A stretch of DNA of 64,000 nt from RGIG3159 sp034927685 (GTDB taxonomy: Bacteria; Bacillota; Clostridia; Oscillospirales; Oscillospiraceae): NCBI GenBank assembly GCA_034927685.1, contig JAYFPO010000028.1, forward strand, positions 1-64,000. The letters run 5' to 3'. The notes beneath the pieces are model-generated. The model ran no database searches, was not told the DNA's origin, and was given only the letters and a program-made list of their open reading frames with translations. Positions 51,704 to 61,304 of the stretch are shown here, one piece after another (position 1 is the first letter of the stretch; every line of letters begins with the position of its first letter). A program made the translations under genes and the position numbers.

Positions 51704-53062
51704 TCACGCAAAAATGTCGTTCATCTGGTTGAGCACGGTGTCGTTGCTCGTCACCACGATGACGGTGTCGCCGGGGACGAAGCGGGAATCGCCGTTGGGG
51801 ATTTCGGTGCTTCTGCCGCGGGTGATGCAGGCGATCAGCACGTTGCGCCGGAGCTTCAGCGCCTTGAGCGGCTCGCCGCAGTGCTGCGTGTGCTTGTCGA
51901 CCAGGAATTCGGTGGCCTCGGCCCGGCCGTCGGCGATGGAATGGACCGTCACCGCGGCGCCGGTCTGGTTCCGCATAGCCCGGACATAGCGCACAATGGT
52001 GCTGCAGCACAGCTCTTTGGGGCAGACCACGCTGCCCAGCGGCAGACTGTCGATGACGTCGACGTTCTCCACGCGGCCCAGCTTGGTGATAACCAGGGGG
52101 ACGCCGCGGCGGCGGGCGCACAGCGAGAGAATCATGTTGAGCTCGTCGAGGCCGGTCAGGGTCACGATGGCGTCGCACTGGGCAATGCCCTCGCTCTCCA
52201 GCAGGGCCATGTTGCTGGCGTCGCCGTGAATAATGCCGGCCTGCGGCAGCAGCCCGGCGAGCTGCCGGCAGCGGTTCGGGTCCTGCTCGATGATATGTAC
52301 GCCCATGCCGCTCTGGAGCAGCCGCTGGGCCAGATAATAGCTGACGCGGCCGCCGCCGGCCAGCAGTACGCGGCTGACCTTATGGGTGATGACGCCGAGG
52401 CTCTTGAGCAGGGTGTTCAGCTCTCTGGGAGAGGCCGTCACGAAGATACGGTCGCCCTCCCGGAGGACAAAGCTGCCGTCCGGCGCGACAGCGGCGCCGT
52501 CGCGCAGCACCGTACAGACCAGCACCTTGCAGTGGACAATCCCGTCCAGCTCGCGCAGGGCGATGTCGCACAGCTTGCTCTGCGCGTCCACCCGCAGCTC
52601 CACAATTTCCACGCGGCCCTTGGCGAAGGTCTCGCGTTTGAGAAAACCCGGATACTTCAGCAGCCGTTCGATCTCCGCAGCCGCCTGTTTTTCCGGGTTC
52701 ACCGTCATGGACAGCGCAAACACATTCCGCATCCCGTAGATCTGGTCGGTATATTCGGGATTCCGAATCCGTGCGATGGTGTGGATGTTGGGATTCATCG
52801 CGTGCGCGGTGGTGCAGCACAGCAGGTTGATCTCGTCGGCGCTGGTGGCCGCAATCAGCAGATCCGCGTGCTCCGCGCCGGCCTGGTGCAGCGTCCGCAT
52901 GGAAGCGCAGTTGCCCTGGACCGACAATACGTCGTAGCGGCCCAATGTGTTCTCCAGCACTTGCTGGTTGGAGTCGATCAGGGTCAGGTCATAGCCCTCC
53001 GCGGACAATTGCCGCGTCAGGGTCGCGCCGACCTTGCCGTCTCCCGCAATCAGGATTTTCAC
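51704..53062 (-). CDS. trkA: TrkA potassium uptake regulatory subunit
   Basis: 452 residues made of two RCK units, each an N-terminal nucleotide-binding Rossmann domain (ILIAGDGKVGATLTRQLS and VLLAGGGRVSYYLAQRLL) and a C-terminal TrkA-C domain (about 145-215 and 370-450). It binds NAD(H)/ATP in the cytoplasm and gates the TrkH channel encoded next. Double-RCK length of about 450 matches the classic TrkA. First gene of the trkA-trkH pair. Confidence 0.95.
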   Translation of the reverse strand: MKILIAGDGKVGATLTRQLSAEGYDLTLIDSNQQVLENTLGRYDVLSVQGNCASMRTLHQAGAEHADLLIAATSADEINLLCCTTAHAMNPNIHTIARIRNPEYTDQIYGMRNVFALSMTVNPEKQAAAEIERLLKYPGFLKRETFAKGRVEIVELRVDAQSKLCDIALRELDGIVHCKVLVCTVLRDGAAVAPDGSFVLREGDRIFVTASPRELNTLLKSLGVITHKVSRVLLAGGGRVSYYLAQRLLQSGMGVHIIEQDPNRCRQLAGLLPQAGIIHGDASNMALLESEGIAQCDAIVTLTGLDELNMILSLCARRRGVPLVITKLGRVENVDVIDSLPLGSVVCPKELCCSTIVRYVRAMRNQTGAAVTVHSIADGRAEATEFLVDKHTQHCGEPLKALKLRRNVLIACITRGRSTEIPNGDSRFVPGDTVIVVTSNDTVLNQMNDIFA

Positions 53063-53127
53063 GGTTCTCTCTCTCCGTTCTTCGTTTTTTTAGCGCCGAA
53101 TGGAGCGCATGCGTTTCGGGCAGACGC

Positions 53128-53166
53128 AAACAGGGCGCGCCGCAGATTGTGATGCGGCGCGCCCTG
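53128..53166 (-). terminator. hairpin after the NYN-domain gene
   Basis: CAGGGCGCGCCGCA (53131-53144) pairs with TGCGGCGCGCCCTG (53153-53166), 8-base loop, followed leftward by TTT. Likely terminator of the leftward gene ending at 53214, placed just upstream of trkA. Confidence 0.6.
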
Positions 53167-53213
53167 CGGGTGCGTTTAAGAATCGGCCGTGTCCGCGCGG
53201 ACACGCGCCCGGA

Positions 53214-53987
53214 TCAGCCGCCTTTTTTGTCTGAGATCAGAGGCTTGAGCCTTTGGTAGAGTTCGCCGCCCCGCGCGTTGCCGAATTTGCGAACCAGGGC
53301 GTTGTTGAGGCCCTGCTTGGTCTTGTAGTGCTCAATAAAACCCTCCACCAGCTCGGCTTCGGCCTCCATGGGCACCAACTCCGACAGCGCGGGCGGCACC
53401 GTCCTGACCGCCGCCGTCCTGACCGCCGCCGTACGGGGCTTCTCGCCCACGGCGCTTGCATGGTCCGACGAGGCGGGCTTCGCCGTCTGGGCCGTCGGCG
53501 CGGCAGGCTTCGCCGTCTGAGTCGCGGGCGCAGCGGGCTTCGCCGTCTGGGCCGCGGGCTTTTCCACGGCGACGGCCGGAACGGAGACGGTGGTGATCAC
53601 CGTCTTCGGCTTTTCCGGGGCGGTCTTGGCGGCGGAGGAGATCTCCGCAACCAGGCGGACGTCGATCTTCTGGCGGCTCCAGAATCCGGCCACATGCTCG
53701 TAGCCGCGGTCGTTGCTGACAATGCAGAACTGGGTTTGCCGGCCCTGCGCGATCAGGAAGCCGAGGTAGGAGGAGAGCTGGAAATCCAGCGCGTTGCTGC
53801 CGCCGACCTCGACCTTTTTGCAGTCAATCACCGCCTTGGACTCCATGAGCCGCCGGTGGAGGCCGAAGGTCATGCGGTCCGCCTTCTCGCTGTAGAAGAT
53901 GACGACCGTGTCCTCGGCGGACAGGCGGGAGATCCCATTGAGCCCGTCGGTGTTGACATTTTCGTAATCGATGAGATAAATAGCCAA
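53214..53987 (-). CDS. NYN/PIN-like domain protein
   Basis: About 257 residues. The N-terminal half is a PIN-fold NYN domain: AIYLIDYENVN, a conserved ALDFQLSSYLGFLI with Asp, and IVSNDRGYEHVAGFW, giving the acidic residues of a putative metal-dependent RNase. A flexible Pro/Ala/Thr/Lys repeat linker (about 120-195, AKPAAPT-type units) leads to a small C-terminal helical domain (ELVEGFIEHYKTKQGLNNALVRKFGNARGGELYQRLKPLI) resembling those that bind nucleic acid. A TTG start at 53987 is preferred: AAAGGA lies 7 bases upstream. RNA or protein partner unknown. Confidence 0.85.
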   Translation of the reverse strand: MAIYLIDYENVNTDGLNGISRLSAEDTVVIFYSEKADRMTFGLHRRLMESKAVIDCKKVEVGGSNALDFQLSSYLGFLIAQGRQTQFCIVSNDRGYEHVAGFWSRQKIDVRLVAEISSAAKTAPEKPKTVITTVSVPAVAVEKPAAQTAKPAAPATQTAKPAAPTAQTAKPASSDHASAVGEKPRTAAVRTAAVRTVPPALSELVPMEAEAELVEGFIEHYKTKQGLNNALVRKFGNARGGELYQRLKPLISDKKGG

Positions 53988-54002
53988 AATAAATTCCTTT
54001 CC

Positions 54003-54022
54003 ATCGGGGAAAATTCCCCGAT
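54003..54022. promoter_or_regulatory. palindrome in the leader of the NYN gene
   Basis: ATCGGGGAA and TTCCCCGAT around a 2-base centre, just before the ribosome site of the NYN-domain gene; candidate operator or leader hairpin. Confidence 0.4.
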
Positions 54023-54028
54023 ATCGAC

Positions 54029-54057
54029 AGTATAACACAGTTCCGCCGCTGCGTCCA
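54029..54057 (-). promoter_or_regulatory. probable promoter of the NYN gene
   Basis: Minus strand TATACT (54034-54029) with a weak -35 TGGACG (54057-54052) at 17 bases. Confidence 0.45.
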
Positions 54058-54089
54058 CCCCGCCGCGGCGCTGCGTTTTGGGAAGGAGG

Positions 54090-55553
54090 CTACGGGGCAT
54101 CCTTGTGTTCGTCGTCCAGAAAAACAAAGGTCGAGGAGGCTTTGACATCCTTCTTCTTCGGTTTCTTTGCCTTTGGTTCCCTGGGCGGTTTTTCCGCCTT
54201 TCGCTTCGGGCCGCCGGACAGCCGCACGATGACCACGACGGCCACCGCCGCCGCCGCGGCCGCGGCGGCCAACAGCAAGATCGTGCCCGTGGAGAGCAGC
54301 GGCTCCTCCGCCGCGCCGGCGGACGTTTCCGCCGCAGCCGCCGCAGCGGACGCGGCGGACGAGGTGGACGGCGTGCCCGTGCTCACGACCTGCCGGAACG
54401 CGGCGACAGGGTTTTGCTCCATCGACACATCCGTGATGCCGCAAAGGGTCAGCGTCACGTCCTGGTTTTCCGGGAGGGCCTCCGACGGCGTCACCGCAAA
54501 GGTCACGCCGTCCGCACTCTCCGCCGTGGAGACCGGGATTACCGCGCCGTCCGAGCAGGTCAGCACATAGTGCTCCGGCTGGTCGCCGCCCTGCACGGCC
54601 TCCGTAAATTTCACCGCGATTGTCCCGGAATTTTGGTCCCACGACGCGGACAGCACCGCGGGCGGCGTCTCGTCCGGCACCCAGTCTTCCGGCGTCACCG
54701 CAAGCTCCAGCACCGTCCCCTGGCCGAAGTCCGCGCGGAGGGTTTCCTCCGTGCCGCTCGCCAGATTGTTCGGCGCGGACAGCTCCAGCAGATAGCCGCC
54801 GCTCAGACGGTCCAGCAGCGATTCCAGCGTTGCGGAGGCGTCCTCCGGCGAGAAGGGATAGAGCTCGCCGCCGGAGATTTGCAGCAGGCTGCGGAACTGC
54901 GCCACATCCTCCGCCGAGGCGGTGTCGATGCACAGCGCGCTGACCGAGATGCCGGAGCGCAGCAGCGTTTGTTCCAGCTCCTCCTGCGTGACGCCCGCGT
55001 CGGTGTCGTCAATGCCGTCCGAGACCACCACCGCCACGCGGCGCATGTCGCTGGTCTCGTCGAGGAACGAAATCAGCTCGTCCATGGCGGTATAGAACAT
55101 CGTGTTTTTGTCGGTGTTTTGCAGGCCGTCCAGCACGGCGTCCGCCTCTTCGGCGGTCTCGCCGCCCTGCAGCAGCAGCCGGACCTCGCTGCCGAAGGAG
55201 ATCAGCGCCAGCTTGTCCTGACTCCGCAGCCGCGTGCGGGCGTCCTTCACCGCCTGCAGGGCGGCGTCGAAGTGGCTGTCCGGGATGGAGCCGGAGACGT
55301 CCAGCAGATAGACGTAGAACACGCCCTGCTGGTCGCGGCTCAGGCCGTCCACCGTCAGCGCTTCGCCGCCCAGGGTCGCCGTGACGTCGCCGGTGCGGAC
55401 CTGCGACAGATCCTCGCCGTCCGCGTAGAAGTAAAGATCCACGTTCGGCATGGTGATCTGTACCTGCTCCGCCGTGGCCGCAGAAACGGCGGCGGTCAGC
55501 AGCGCACAGGTCAGGATCACCCCGCAGAACAGACATATCAGTTTTTTGAGCAT
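54090..55553 (-). CDS. membrane-anchored von Willebrand factor A domain protein
   Basis: 487 residues. Signal peptide (1-27); a vWA domain (about 80-260) with a complete metal-ion site motif DVSGS; an Ig-like beta domain (about 290-405); a Ser/Ala-rich linker; a membrane helix (about 432-452) and a very basic Lys/Pro-rich cytoplasmic tail. vWA domains bind ligands or form surface assemblies. The ATG at 55553 follows GGGAGG. It stands upstream of the pilus operon in the opposite direction, but a link to pili is only positional. Confidence 0.85.
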   Translation of the reverse strand: MLKKLICLFCGVILTCALLTAAVSAATAEQVQITMPNVDLYFYADGEDLSQVRTGDVTATLGGEALTVDGLSRDQQGVFYVYLLDVSGSIPDSHFDAALQAVKDARTRLRSQDKLALISFGSEVRLLLQGGETAEEADAVLDGLQNTDKNTMFYTAMDELISFLDETSDMRRVAVVVSDGIDDTDAGVTQEELEQTLLRSGISVSALCIDTASAEDVAQFRSLLQISGGELYPFSPEDASATLESLLDRLSGGYLLELSAPNNLASGTEETLRADFGQGTVLELAVTPEDWVPDETPPAVLSASWDQNSGTIAVKFTEAVQGGDQPEHYVLTCSDGAVIPVSTAESADGVTFAVTPSEALPENQDVTLTLCGITDVSMEQNPVAAFRQVVSTGTPSTSSAASAAAAAAETSAGAAEEPLLSTGTILLLAAAAAAAAVAVVVIVRLSGGPKRKAEKPPREPKAKKPKKKDVKASSTFVFLDDEHKDAP

Positions 55554-55736
55554 GAAGATCCTCCCTGGGAACTGTCCGGGTAAATTTGACATCTTTATAT
55601 TATACCATGCCGCCGGCTTTCTAACAATCCCGAAAGGCCGCTTCCGTCCAGTGTTTTTTCGCATGTCGCCGCGCAGCGAAAAAAGAACGGGAAAGTCGAA
55701 GCCAAACATATTTTTTCCATTTGGACGATGGCACGG

Positions 55737-55766
55737 TTGACATTATTTTACAGAAGATGCTATAAT
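55737..55766 (+). promoter_or_regulatory. promoter of the type IV pilus operon
   Basis: TTGACA (55737-55742), 18-base spacer, TATAAT (55761-55766). Confidence 0.85.
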
Positions 55767-55847
55767 TAATTGATTCTCATCAGGGGTTTTTGCGCGCTGT
55801 TGCGTCCGAGCGGCGGCGTGTTTCCCTATCTGCCGAAGGAGCTTGCC

Positions 55848-57548
55848 GTGAAACTGCAAAGTAAAAAGTACCGCCTGGGCGATATTCTCGTTCAGCAGGG
55901 CATTATTACGCACGAACAGCTGGAGCAGGCGCTCCAGGAGCAGCAGAAGAATCATACGCGGCTTGGCGATTTGCTTGTGGAGGGCGGCTACACCACGGAC
56001 GAGGATATCGCCATGGCCCTGCACCTCCAGCTCGGACTTGACACGATCGATCTGCGCGGCATCAAAATTCCGCAGGAGATCATCACGCTGGTTCCCGGCT
56101 CCGTGCTGCGCAAGCACAACGTCCTGCCCATCGGCTACGACGAGCAGCGCAGCAACGTCCTGCTGCTGGCCATGGCAGACCCGCTGGATATCGTGGCGCA
56201 GGACGACGTCTCCATCATCACAAACTGCCTGGTGGAGCCGCTGGTCTCCACCCAGAAGGCCATCAACGCAGTGCTCGATAAATACTTTGGCGCCGACGAG
56301 GCCATGTCCGCCGCGGAGCAGTACGCCCGGGAGCGGGAGCAGCAGCTCCAGCAGCTCGATGCCGCCGCCGCCGAGGACAGCGACCTCGCAACCGCCCCCA
56401 TCGTGCAGCTTGTCCGCTCGATCATCGAGCAGGCCGTGCGGCAGCGGGCCTCCGACGTCCATCTGGACGCGCTGGAAAAGCAGGTCCGCGTCCGCTACCG
56501 CATCGACGGCGTGCTGGCGGAGAAGATGCTCTATGACATCTCCCTGCTGCCCGCCATCGTCACCAGAATCAAAATCCTCGCCGGCATGGACATCGCCGAG
56601 AAGCGCAAGCCGCAGGACGGCCGCATGACCATGATCGTGGACCGGTCCGAGTACGACATCCGTGTCTCCGTCCTGCCCTCGTCCTATGGCGAGAAAATCG
56701 TCATGCGTCTGGCGCAGGCCACGGCGCTGACCAGAAGCAAGGCCGATCTGGGCCTGCGGGGCTGGGAGATGAAACGCTTCGACCATATCCTGCAAAACCC
56801 GAACGGTATCATTCTCGTCACCGGCCCCACCGGCTCCGGCAAGTCCACCACGCTGTATACCGCCCTCTCTGAGCTGAACACCGAGGCCGTCAACATCATC
56901 ACCGTCGAAGACCCGGTCGAGGCCAACATCCCCGGCATCAACCAGGTCCAGGTCAACACCCGCGCGGAGCTGACCTTCGCGAGCGCCCTGCGCTCCATTC
57001 TGCGGCAGGACCCCGACATCATCATGATCGGCGAGGTCCGCGACTTCGAGACCGCGCAGATCGCGGTGCAGGCGTCCATCACCGGGCACCTTGTGGTCTC
57101 CACCCTGCACACCAACTCCTCCGCGGCCACGGTCACGCGTCTGCTCGATATGGGCGTGGAGAGCTTTCTTTTGGCCGATTCCCTGGTGGGCGTCATCGCC
57201 CAGCGGCTGGTGCGGCGGCTCTGCACCGCCTGCCGCCGCGGCCGCGCCGCCACCGTCGACGAACTGACCCTGCTTAGCGCGGACGCGGGGGAGGACGTGA
57301 CGGTGTACGACGCCGTCGGCTGCCCCATGTGCGGCGAGACCGGGTACTACGGCCGGATCGGCGTCTACGAGATCATGGAGATTTCGCAGAAGATGCGGCA
57401 CGTCATCTCCACCCGCGGCTCCACGGAGCAGATCAAAGCAACCGCCCTCTCCGAGGGCATGCGTACGCTGCGCGACTCCGCCGCCGCCTACGTCCGCGAG
57501 GGCATCACGACCATTCCGGAGATGCTCAAGGTTTCGTTTGAGGAATAG
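55848..57548 (+). CDS. pilB: type IV pilus assembly ATPase PilB
   Basis: 566 residues. N-terminal GspE/PilB domain (RLGDILVQQGIITHEQLEQALQEQQ), then the hexameric ATPase: Walker A GPTGSGKSTTLYTAL (about 326), Asp box TVEDPVEANIPG, Walker B RQDPDIIMIGEVRD, His box TGHLVVSTLHTNSS, and a zinc tetracysteine (CTACRRG...CPMCGETGYYGRIGVYEI). It powers pilus extension at the inner face of the membrane. A GTG start at 55848 (AAGGAG 6 bases upstream) is chosen over a TTG at 55770, which lies almost on the transcription start. Confidence 0.95.
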   Translation: MKLQSKKYRLGDILVQQGIITHEQLEQALQEQQKNHTRLGDLLVEGGYTTDEDIAMALHLQLGLDTIDLRGIKIPQEIITLVPGSVLRKHNVLPIGYDEQRSNVLLLAMADPLDIVAQDDVSIITNCLVEPLVSTQKAINAVLDKYFGADEAMSAAEQYAREREQQLQQLDAAAAEDSDLATAPIVQLVRSIIEQAVRQRASDVHLDALEKQVRVRYRIDGVLAEKMLYDISLLPAIVTRIKILAGMDIAEKRKPQDGRMTMIVDRSEYDIRVSVLPSSYGEKIVMRLAQATALTRSKADLGLRGWEMKRFDHILQNPNGIILVTGPTGSGKSTTLYTALSELNTEAVNIITVEDPVEANIPGINQVQVNTRAELTFASALRSILRQDPDIIMIGEVRDFETAQIAVQASITGHLVVSTLHTNSSAATVTRLLDMGVESFLLADSLVGVIAQRLVRRLCTACRRGRAATVDELTLLSADAGEDVTVYDAVGCPMCGETGYYGRIGVYEIMEISQKMRHVISTRGSTEQIKATALSEGMRTLRDSAAAYVREGITTIPEMLKVSFEE

Positions 57549-57574
57549 GAAAACCGGGAGACAGAGGGGGTAAC

Positions 57575-58636
57575 ATGGAAACCTTTGAAGAGCTGATGCA
57601 GAAGGCGATCGCAATGTTCGCCTCCGACCTGCATCTGTCCAGCGGGCGCGCACCGAGCTGCCGCGTCTACGGCACCATTACCGCCATGGGCGACAAGAAG
57701 CTGGTGCCCGCCGACATCGACCAGATCGCCGCCAGCATCATGAACAAGCACCAGATGGAGACGTTCAACGAGGACGGCGAGGTCGACTTCGCCTATTCGA
57801 TTTTCAGCCTGGGCCGGTTCCGCGTCAACGTGTTCCGGCAGCGCAACAGCACCGCGCTGGTGGCCCGGATTCTCAACCTGGAGATCCCGTCCCCGGACAA
57901 GCTGGGCATCCCCGACAGCGTCGTCCAGATGGTGCATAAAAAACGCGGCCTCGTGCTGGTCACCGGCGCCACCGGCTCCGGCAAGTCCACCACGCTGGCG
58001 TCCCTCATCGACATCATCAACAGCACCTACAGCGACCACATCATCACGCTGGAGGACCCCATCGAATACCTCCACAAGCATAAAAAATCCATCGTCAACC
58101 AGCGCGAGATGGGCAGCGATTCCAAAACCTACTCCAGCGCCCTGCGGGCCGCCCTGCGGCAGGACCCGGACGTGATTCTCGTGGGCGAGATGCGCGACCT
58201 CGAGACCATCGCCATCGCCATCACCGCCGCCGAGACCGGGCACCTGGTCTTTTCCACGCTGCACACCATCGGCGCGGCCAACACGATCGACCGGATCATC
58301 GACGTGTTTCCGCCCTACCAGCAGCAGCAGATCCGCACCCAGCTCGCCGACGTGCTCGAGTGCGTCGTCTCGCAGCAGCTTCTGCCCAAGCAAAGCGGCA
58401 AGGGGCGCGTGGCCGCCATCGAGGTCATGATTACGAACAGCGCCATCAAAAACCATATCCGTGAGGCGAAAACGTTCCAGATCCCGTCTGTTTTGCAGAC
58501 CAACCGCAAAATCGGGATGCAGACCATGGACGACGCGATCTACGACCTGTTTCTCCGGGGCGAGATCGACGCCGATACGGCGCTGCTCTTCGCGCAGGAC
58601 AGCGGCGCCCTCGGAAAAAAGATCCATGCATTTTAA
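57575..58636 (+). CDS. pilT: type IV pilus retraction ATPase PilT
   Basis: 353 residues. Walker A GATGSGKSTTLASLI (about 130), Asp box TLEDPIEYLHKHKKSIVNQREMG, Walker B RQDPDVILVGEMRDLET, His box GHLVFSTLHTIGA; all as in PilT. It retracts pili for twitching motility or DNA uptake. The ATG has AGAGGGGG upstream and starts 26 bases after pilB. Presence of PilT indicates retractable pili. Confidence 0.95.
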   Translation: METFEELMQKAIAMFASDLHLSSGRAPSCRVYGTITAMGDKKLVPADIDQIAASIMNKHQMETFNEDGEVDFAYSIFSLGRFRVNVFRQRNSTALVARILNLEIPSPDKLGIPDSVVQMVHKKRGLVLVTGATGSGKSTTLASLIDIINSTYSDHIITLEDPIEYLHKHKKSIVNQREMGSDSKTYSSALRAALRQDPDVILVGEMRDLETIAIAITAAETGHLVFSTLHTIGAANTIDRIIDVFPPYQQQQIRTQLADVLECVVSQQLLPKQSGKGRVAAIEVMITNSAIKNHIREAKTFQIPSVLQTNRKIGMQTMDDAIYDLFLRGEIDADTALLFAQDSGALGKKIHAF

Positions 58637-58720
58637 GCCTTGTCCGGCGGAATAAACTCCCGCCGTGCGTGATATCACCAAGTTTCGAACGAGGTCCAGT
58701 CCGGACAGAGGAGGGAAGCC

Positions 58721-59938
58721 ATGGCAAGCTACAGCTATCTGGCGGTGAACCCGAAGGGCAAAGAGCTCAAGGGCACCGTCGAGGCGGATTCGCCGGAAAG
58801 AGCGGCGGAGCTGCTCAAAAAGGACGGGCTGACCGTCGCGTCTGTCGTCATGACCGGCGCGCTGGGCAGGGATATCAGCCTGAGCTTCCTCGACAAGAAG
58901 CCAAAGCCCCGGGATATGGCGGTGTTCTGCCGCCAGTTCGTCAGCATCGTCAACGCGGGCGTCGCCGTCATCAAGGCCCTGGAAATGCTGGGCGAGCAGA
59001 CCGAGAACAAACGGCTCCGCGCCGCGATTCTGGACTGCAAGGCCGGCATCGAGAAGGGCGAAAGCCTGGCCTCCTCGATGCGCCTGCACCGCGATATCTT
59101 TCCCGATATCTTCATCACCATGGCCGAGGCCGGCGAGGCCTCCGGCAGCCTGGAAGTGTCCTTCACCAGGATGGCCGAGCAGTTCGAGAAGGACTCGGCC
59201 CTGCGCGCCGTGGTCAAAAAAGCCAGCACCTACCCCGTTGTGGTCATCGTTGTCGCCATCGGCGTCGTCATCGCGATGCTGACCTTCGTCATCCCGAATT
59301 TTGAGTCCATGTTTGAGGACCTCGGCACCCAGCTGCCGGGCATTACGCTGGCGGTCATGGCCCTGTCCCACTTCCTCGTCACAAGATGGTATCTCGTGGC
59401 CGGGATTGTGGCCGGGCTTGTGGCGGGAATCAAGAGCTTCAAAGCCAGCGACAGCGGCAAACGGTTTTTCAGCGGCCTGCATATCAAGCTGCCGGTCATC
59501 AACCGGCTGATCATCAAGACCGCCTCCGCCCGCATGGCACGGACGCTCTCCACGCTGCTGGCCGCCGGCATTCCGATGATCGAGGCGTTGGACATCACCA
59601 GCCGCACCATGACGAACGTCTATTTCAAAGAGGCGATCGAGCAGGCCAAGGACGACGTGGCCATGGGCAATCCGCTCAGCGAGACGCTGCAGCGCAGCGG
59701 CGTGTTTCCGCCGCTTGTCTACCACATGGCGGGCATCGGCGAGGACACCGGCGACGTGGAAGGCATGATGACCAAGATGGCCGACTACTACGAGGAGGAG
59801 GTCCAGCAGGCCACGCAGCAGGTGATGGCGCTGCTGGAGCCGCTGATTATCGTACTGCTGGCCCTGATCGTCGGCACCATCATCATCGCGGTCATTTCGC
59901 CCATGATGACCATGTATTCCGCGCTGGACAGCATCTAA
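58721..59938 (+). CDS. pilC: type IV pilus inner-membrane platform protein PilC
   Basis: 405 residues with two homologous T2SSF domains (FCRQFVSIVNAGVAVIKALEMLGEQTEN near 65, and MARTLSTLLAAGIPMIEALDITSRTM near 270) and three membrane helices, the last at the C terminus (LEPLIIVLLALIVGTIIIAVISPMMTMYSAL). It couples PilB/PilT to pilin assembly. AGAGGAGG precedes the ATG. Confidence 0.95.
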   Translation: MASYSYLAVNPKGKELKGTVEADSPERAAELLKKDGLTVASVVMTGALGRDISLSFLDKKPKPRDMAVFCRQFVSIVNAGVAVIKALEMLGEQTENKRLRAAILDCKAGIEKGESLASSMRLHRDIFPDIFITMAEAGEASGSLEVSFTRMAEQFEKDSALRAVVKKASTYPVVVIVVAIGVVIAMLTFVIPNFESMFEDLGTQLPGITLAVMALSHFLVTRWYLVAGIVAGLVAGIKSFKASDSGKRFFSGLHIKLPVINRLIIKTASARMARTLSTLLAAGIPMIEALDITSRTMTNVYFKEAIEQAKDDVAMGNPLSETLQRSGVFPPLVYHMAGIGEDTGDVEGMMTKMADYYEEEVQQATQQVMALLEPLIIVLLALIVGTIIIAVISPMMTMYSALDSI

Positions 59939-59958
59939 GTACCTGACGGAGCAGGTTC

Positions 59959-60010
59959 GGAAGCCTTCCCCGCAAGGGGAAGCCTAAGCTGTATAAACCT
60001 TCCGGCGCTT
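59959..60010. repeat. CCTTCCCC/GGGGAAGG palindromic repeat
   Basis: AAGCCTTCCCCGCAAGGGGAAGCCT and a following CCTTCCGGCGCTTAGGGG unit between pilC and the pilin gene. Same family as the repeats at 61305-61760; may form a transcript hairpin that separates pilin expression from the upstream genes. Confidence 0.5.
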
Positions 60011-60077
60011 AGGGGAGCGCAGGGGATTTATAAATATAACCCAAAGCATAAATTTTATAAAAAGAGAGGTTTCATCT

Positions 60078-60500
60078 ATGTTCAACATGAAGTTAAAGAA
60101 GAACAACAAAGGCTTCTCCCTGGTCGAGCTGATCATTGTCATCGCCATCATGGCCGCCCTGGTTGCCATCCTGGCCCCGCAGTACATCAAGTACGTCGAG
60201 AAGTCCCGTAATGCTACAGTCGAAACAGCTGCCAACGAAGTGAAGACGGTTGCAGAAGCAGAAGTGGCGCTGGATCATTTTAAGTCTGCGTGCACCATCA
60301 CCGTTGTGGCCGGTGCAGAGCCTGCTATTAGCTCCGATACTGCATATGCGGGCGATACCGGCGTAACCTTTGCCAATGTGTGCGGCGGTGCTACGAAGGA
60401 TGTTGCTGCAACAGTTCATTATACCATTGCGATCACTGGAACGGCAGGCGCCCTAGTTGTGGGTAATCCTGTTCAGGTTGCTGGCAAGACTGCTGGCTAA
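60078..60500 (+). CDS. type IV pilin (prepilin)
   Basis: 140 residues. Short basic leader ending in KKNNKG, cleavage before FSLVELIIVIAIMAALVAILAPQY with Glu at position 5 of the mature protein, the classic prepilin signal and hydrophobic alpha-1 helix. The globular part is small (about 90 residues), contains two cysteines that could form a disulfide, and is less GC-rich in codon use than its neighbours. GAGAGG precedes the ATG at 60078; an ATG at 60087 is an alternative. It is the only pilin in the window and so probably the major subunit. Confidence 0.93.
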   Translation: MFNMKLKKNNKGFSLVELIIVIAIMAALVAILAPQYIKYVEKSRNATVETAANEVKTVAEAEVALDHFKSACTITVVAGAEPAISSDTAYAGDTGVTFANVCGGATKDVAATVHYTIAITGTAGALVVGNPVQVAGKTAG

Positions 60501-60540
60501 GCTCTTCCCAACATCCCATCGCTGAAAGGACATAACACCA

Positions 60541-61299
60541 ATGGACGCGGTCACGATTGCTCTCTACATCGTCGTTTTTCTCTTCGGCATCACGGTGGGC
60601 AGCTTTTTGAATGTCTGCATCTGTCGCCTCCCCGGGGGGGAGAGCATCGTGACCGTGCCGTCCCACTGCATGAACTGCGGTAGGCGGCTCCGCTGGTATG
60701 AGCTTATCCCGCTCTTCAGCTTTCTCTTCCTGCGGGGCCGCTGCGCCTCGTGTAAAAGCCGCATTTCCGCCCAATACCCCCTGATTGAGGCGGCAAACGG
60801 CGTCCTTTGGCTTCTGGTCCTTCGGCGCCTCGGCCCTACGGCCGAGGCCGCCCTGGGGGCAATGCTGCTCTCGGCGCTCCTGGTCCTGTCGGTCATCGAC
60901 CTGCGGACGCGGGAGATCCCCGCCGGGCTCAACTGGTTCATTTTGGCGCTGGGGATCCTGCGCCTGTTGCTGGATTTGCAGAACTGGCAGCTCCATGTCA
61001 TCGGCTTTTTCGCCGTGGCGCTGCCGCTCTATCTGCTGTTTCTCCTCTCCGGCGGCACCGCCATCGGCGGCGGCGACGTGAAACTCATGGCGGTCTGCGG
61101 CCTGTTTTTGGGCTGGAAGACCGTCTTACTCGGTTTTTTCCTCGGCTGCGCCCTGGGCGCGGTCATTCACCTGACCCTCATGGCCTTCAAAAAAGCCGGG
61201 CACGTTCTGGCCCTCGGGCCGTACCTGTCCGCGGGCGTCGCGATCTCCCTGCTCTGGGGGGATGCTGCCATTTCCTGGTATCTGACGCTGTTCGTCTGA
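60541..61299 (+). CDS. pilD: prepilin peptidase/N-methyltransferase
   Basis: 252 residues, polytopic. N-terminal methyltransferase-type domain with zinc cysteines MNCGRRL and CASCKSRI, followed by the aspartyl protease part with both aspartates: SVIDLRTREIP and GGGDVKLMA. It removes the pilin leader and methylates the new N terminus. It begins 40 bases after the pilin gene with GAAAGGA upstream. Confidence 0.95.
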   Translation: MDAVTIALYIVVFLFGITVGSFLNVCICRLPGGESIVTVPSHCMNCGRRLRWYELIPLFSFLFLRGRCASCKSRISAQYPLIEAANGVLWLLVLRRLGPTAEAALGAMLLSALLVLSVIDLRTREIPAGLNWFILALGILRLLLDLQNWQLHVIGFFAVALPLYLLFLLSGGTAIGGGDVKLMAVCGLFLGWKTVLLGFFLGCALGAVIHLTLMAFKKAGHVLALGPYLSAGVAISLLWGDAAISWYLTLFV

Positions 61300-61304
61300 C
61301 GGGA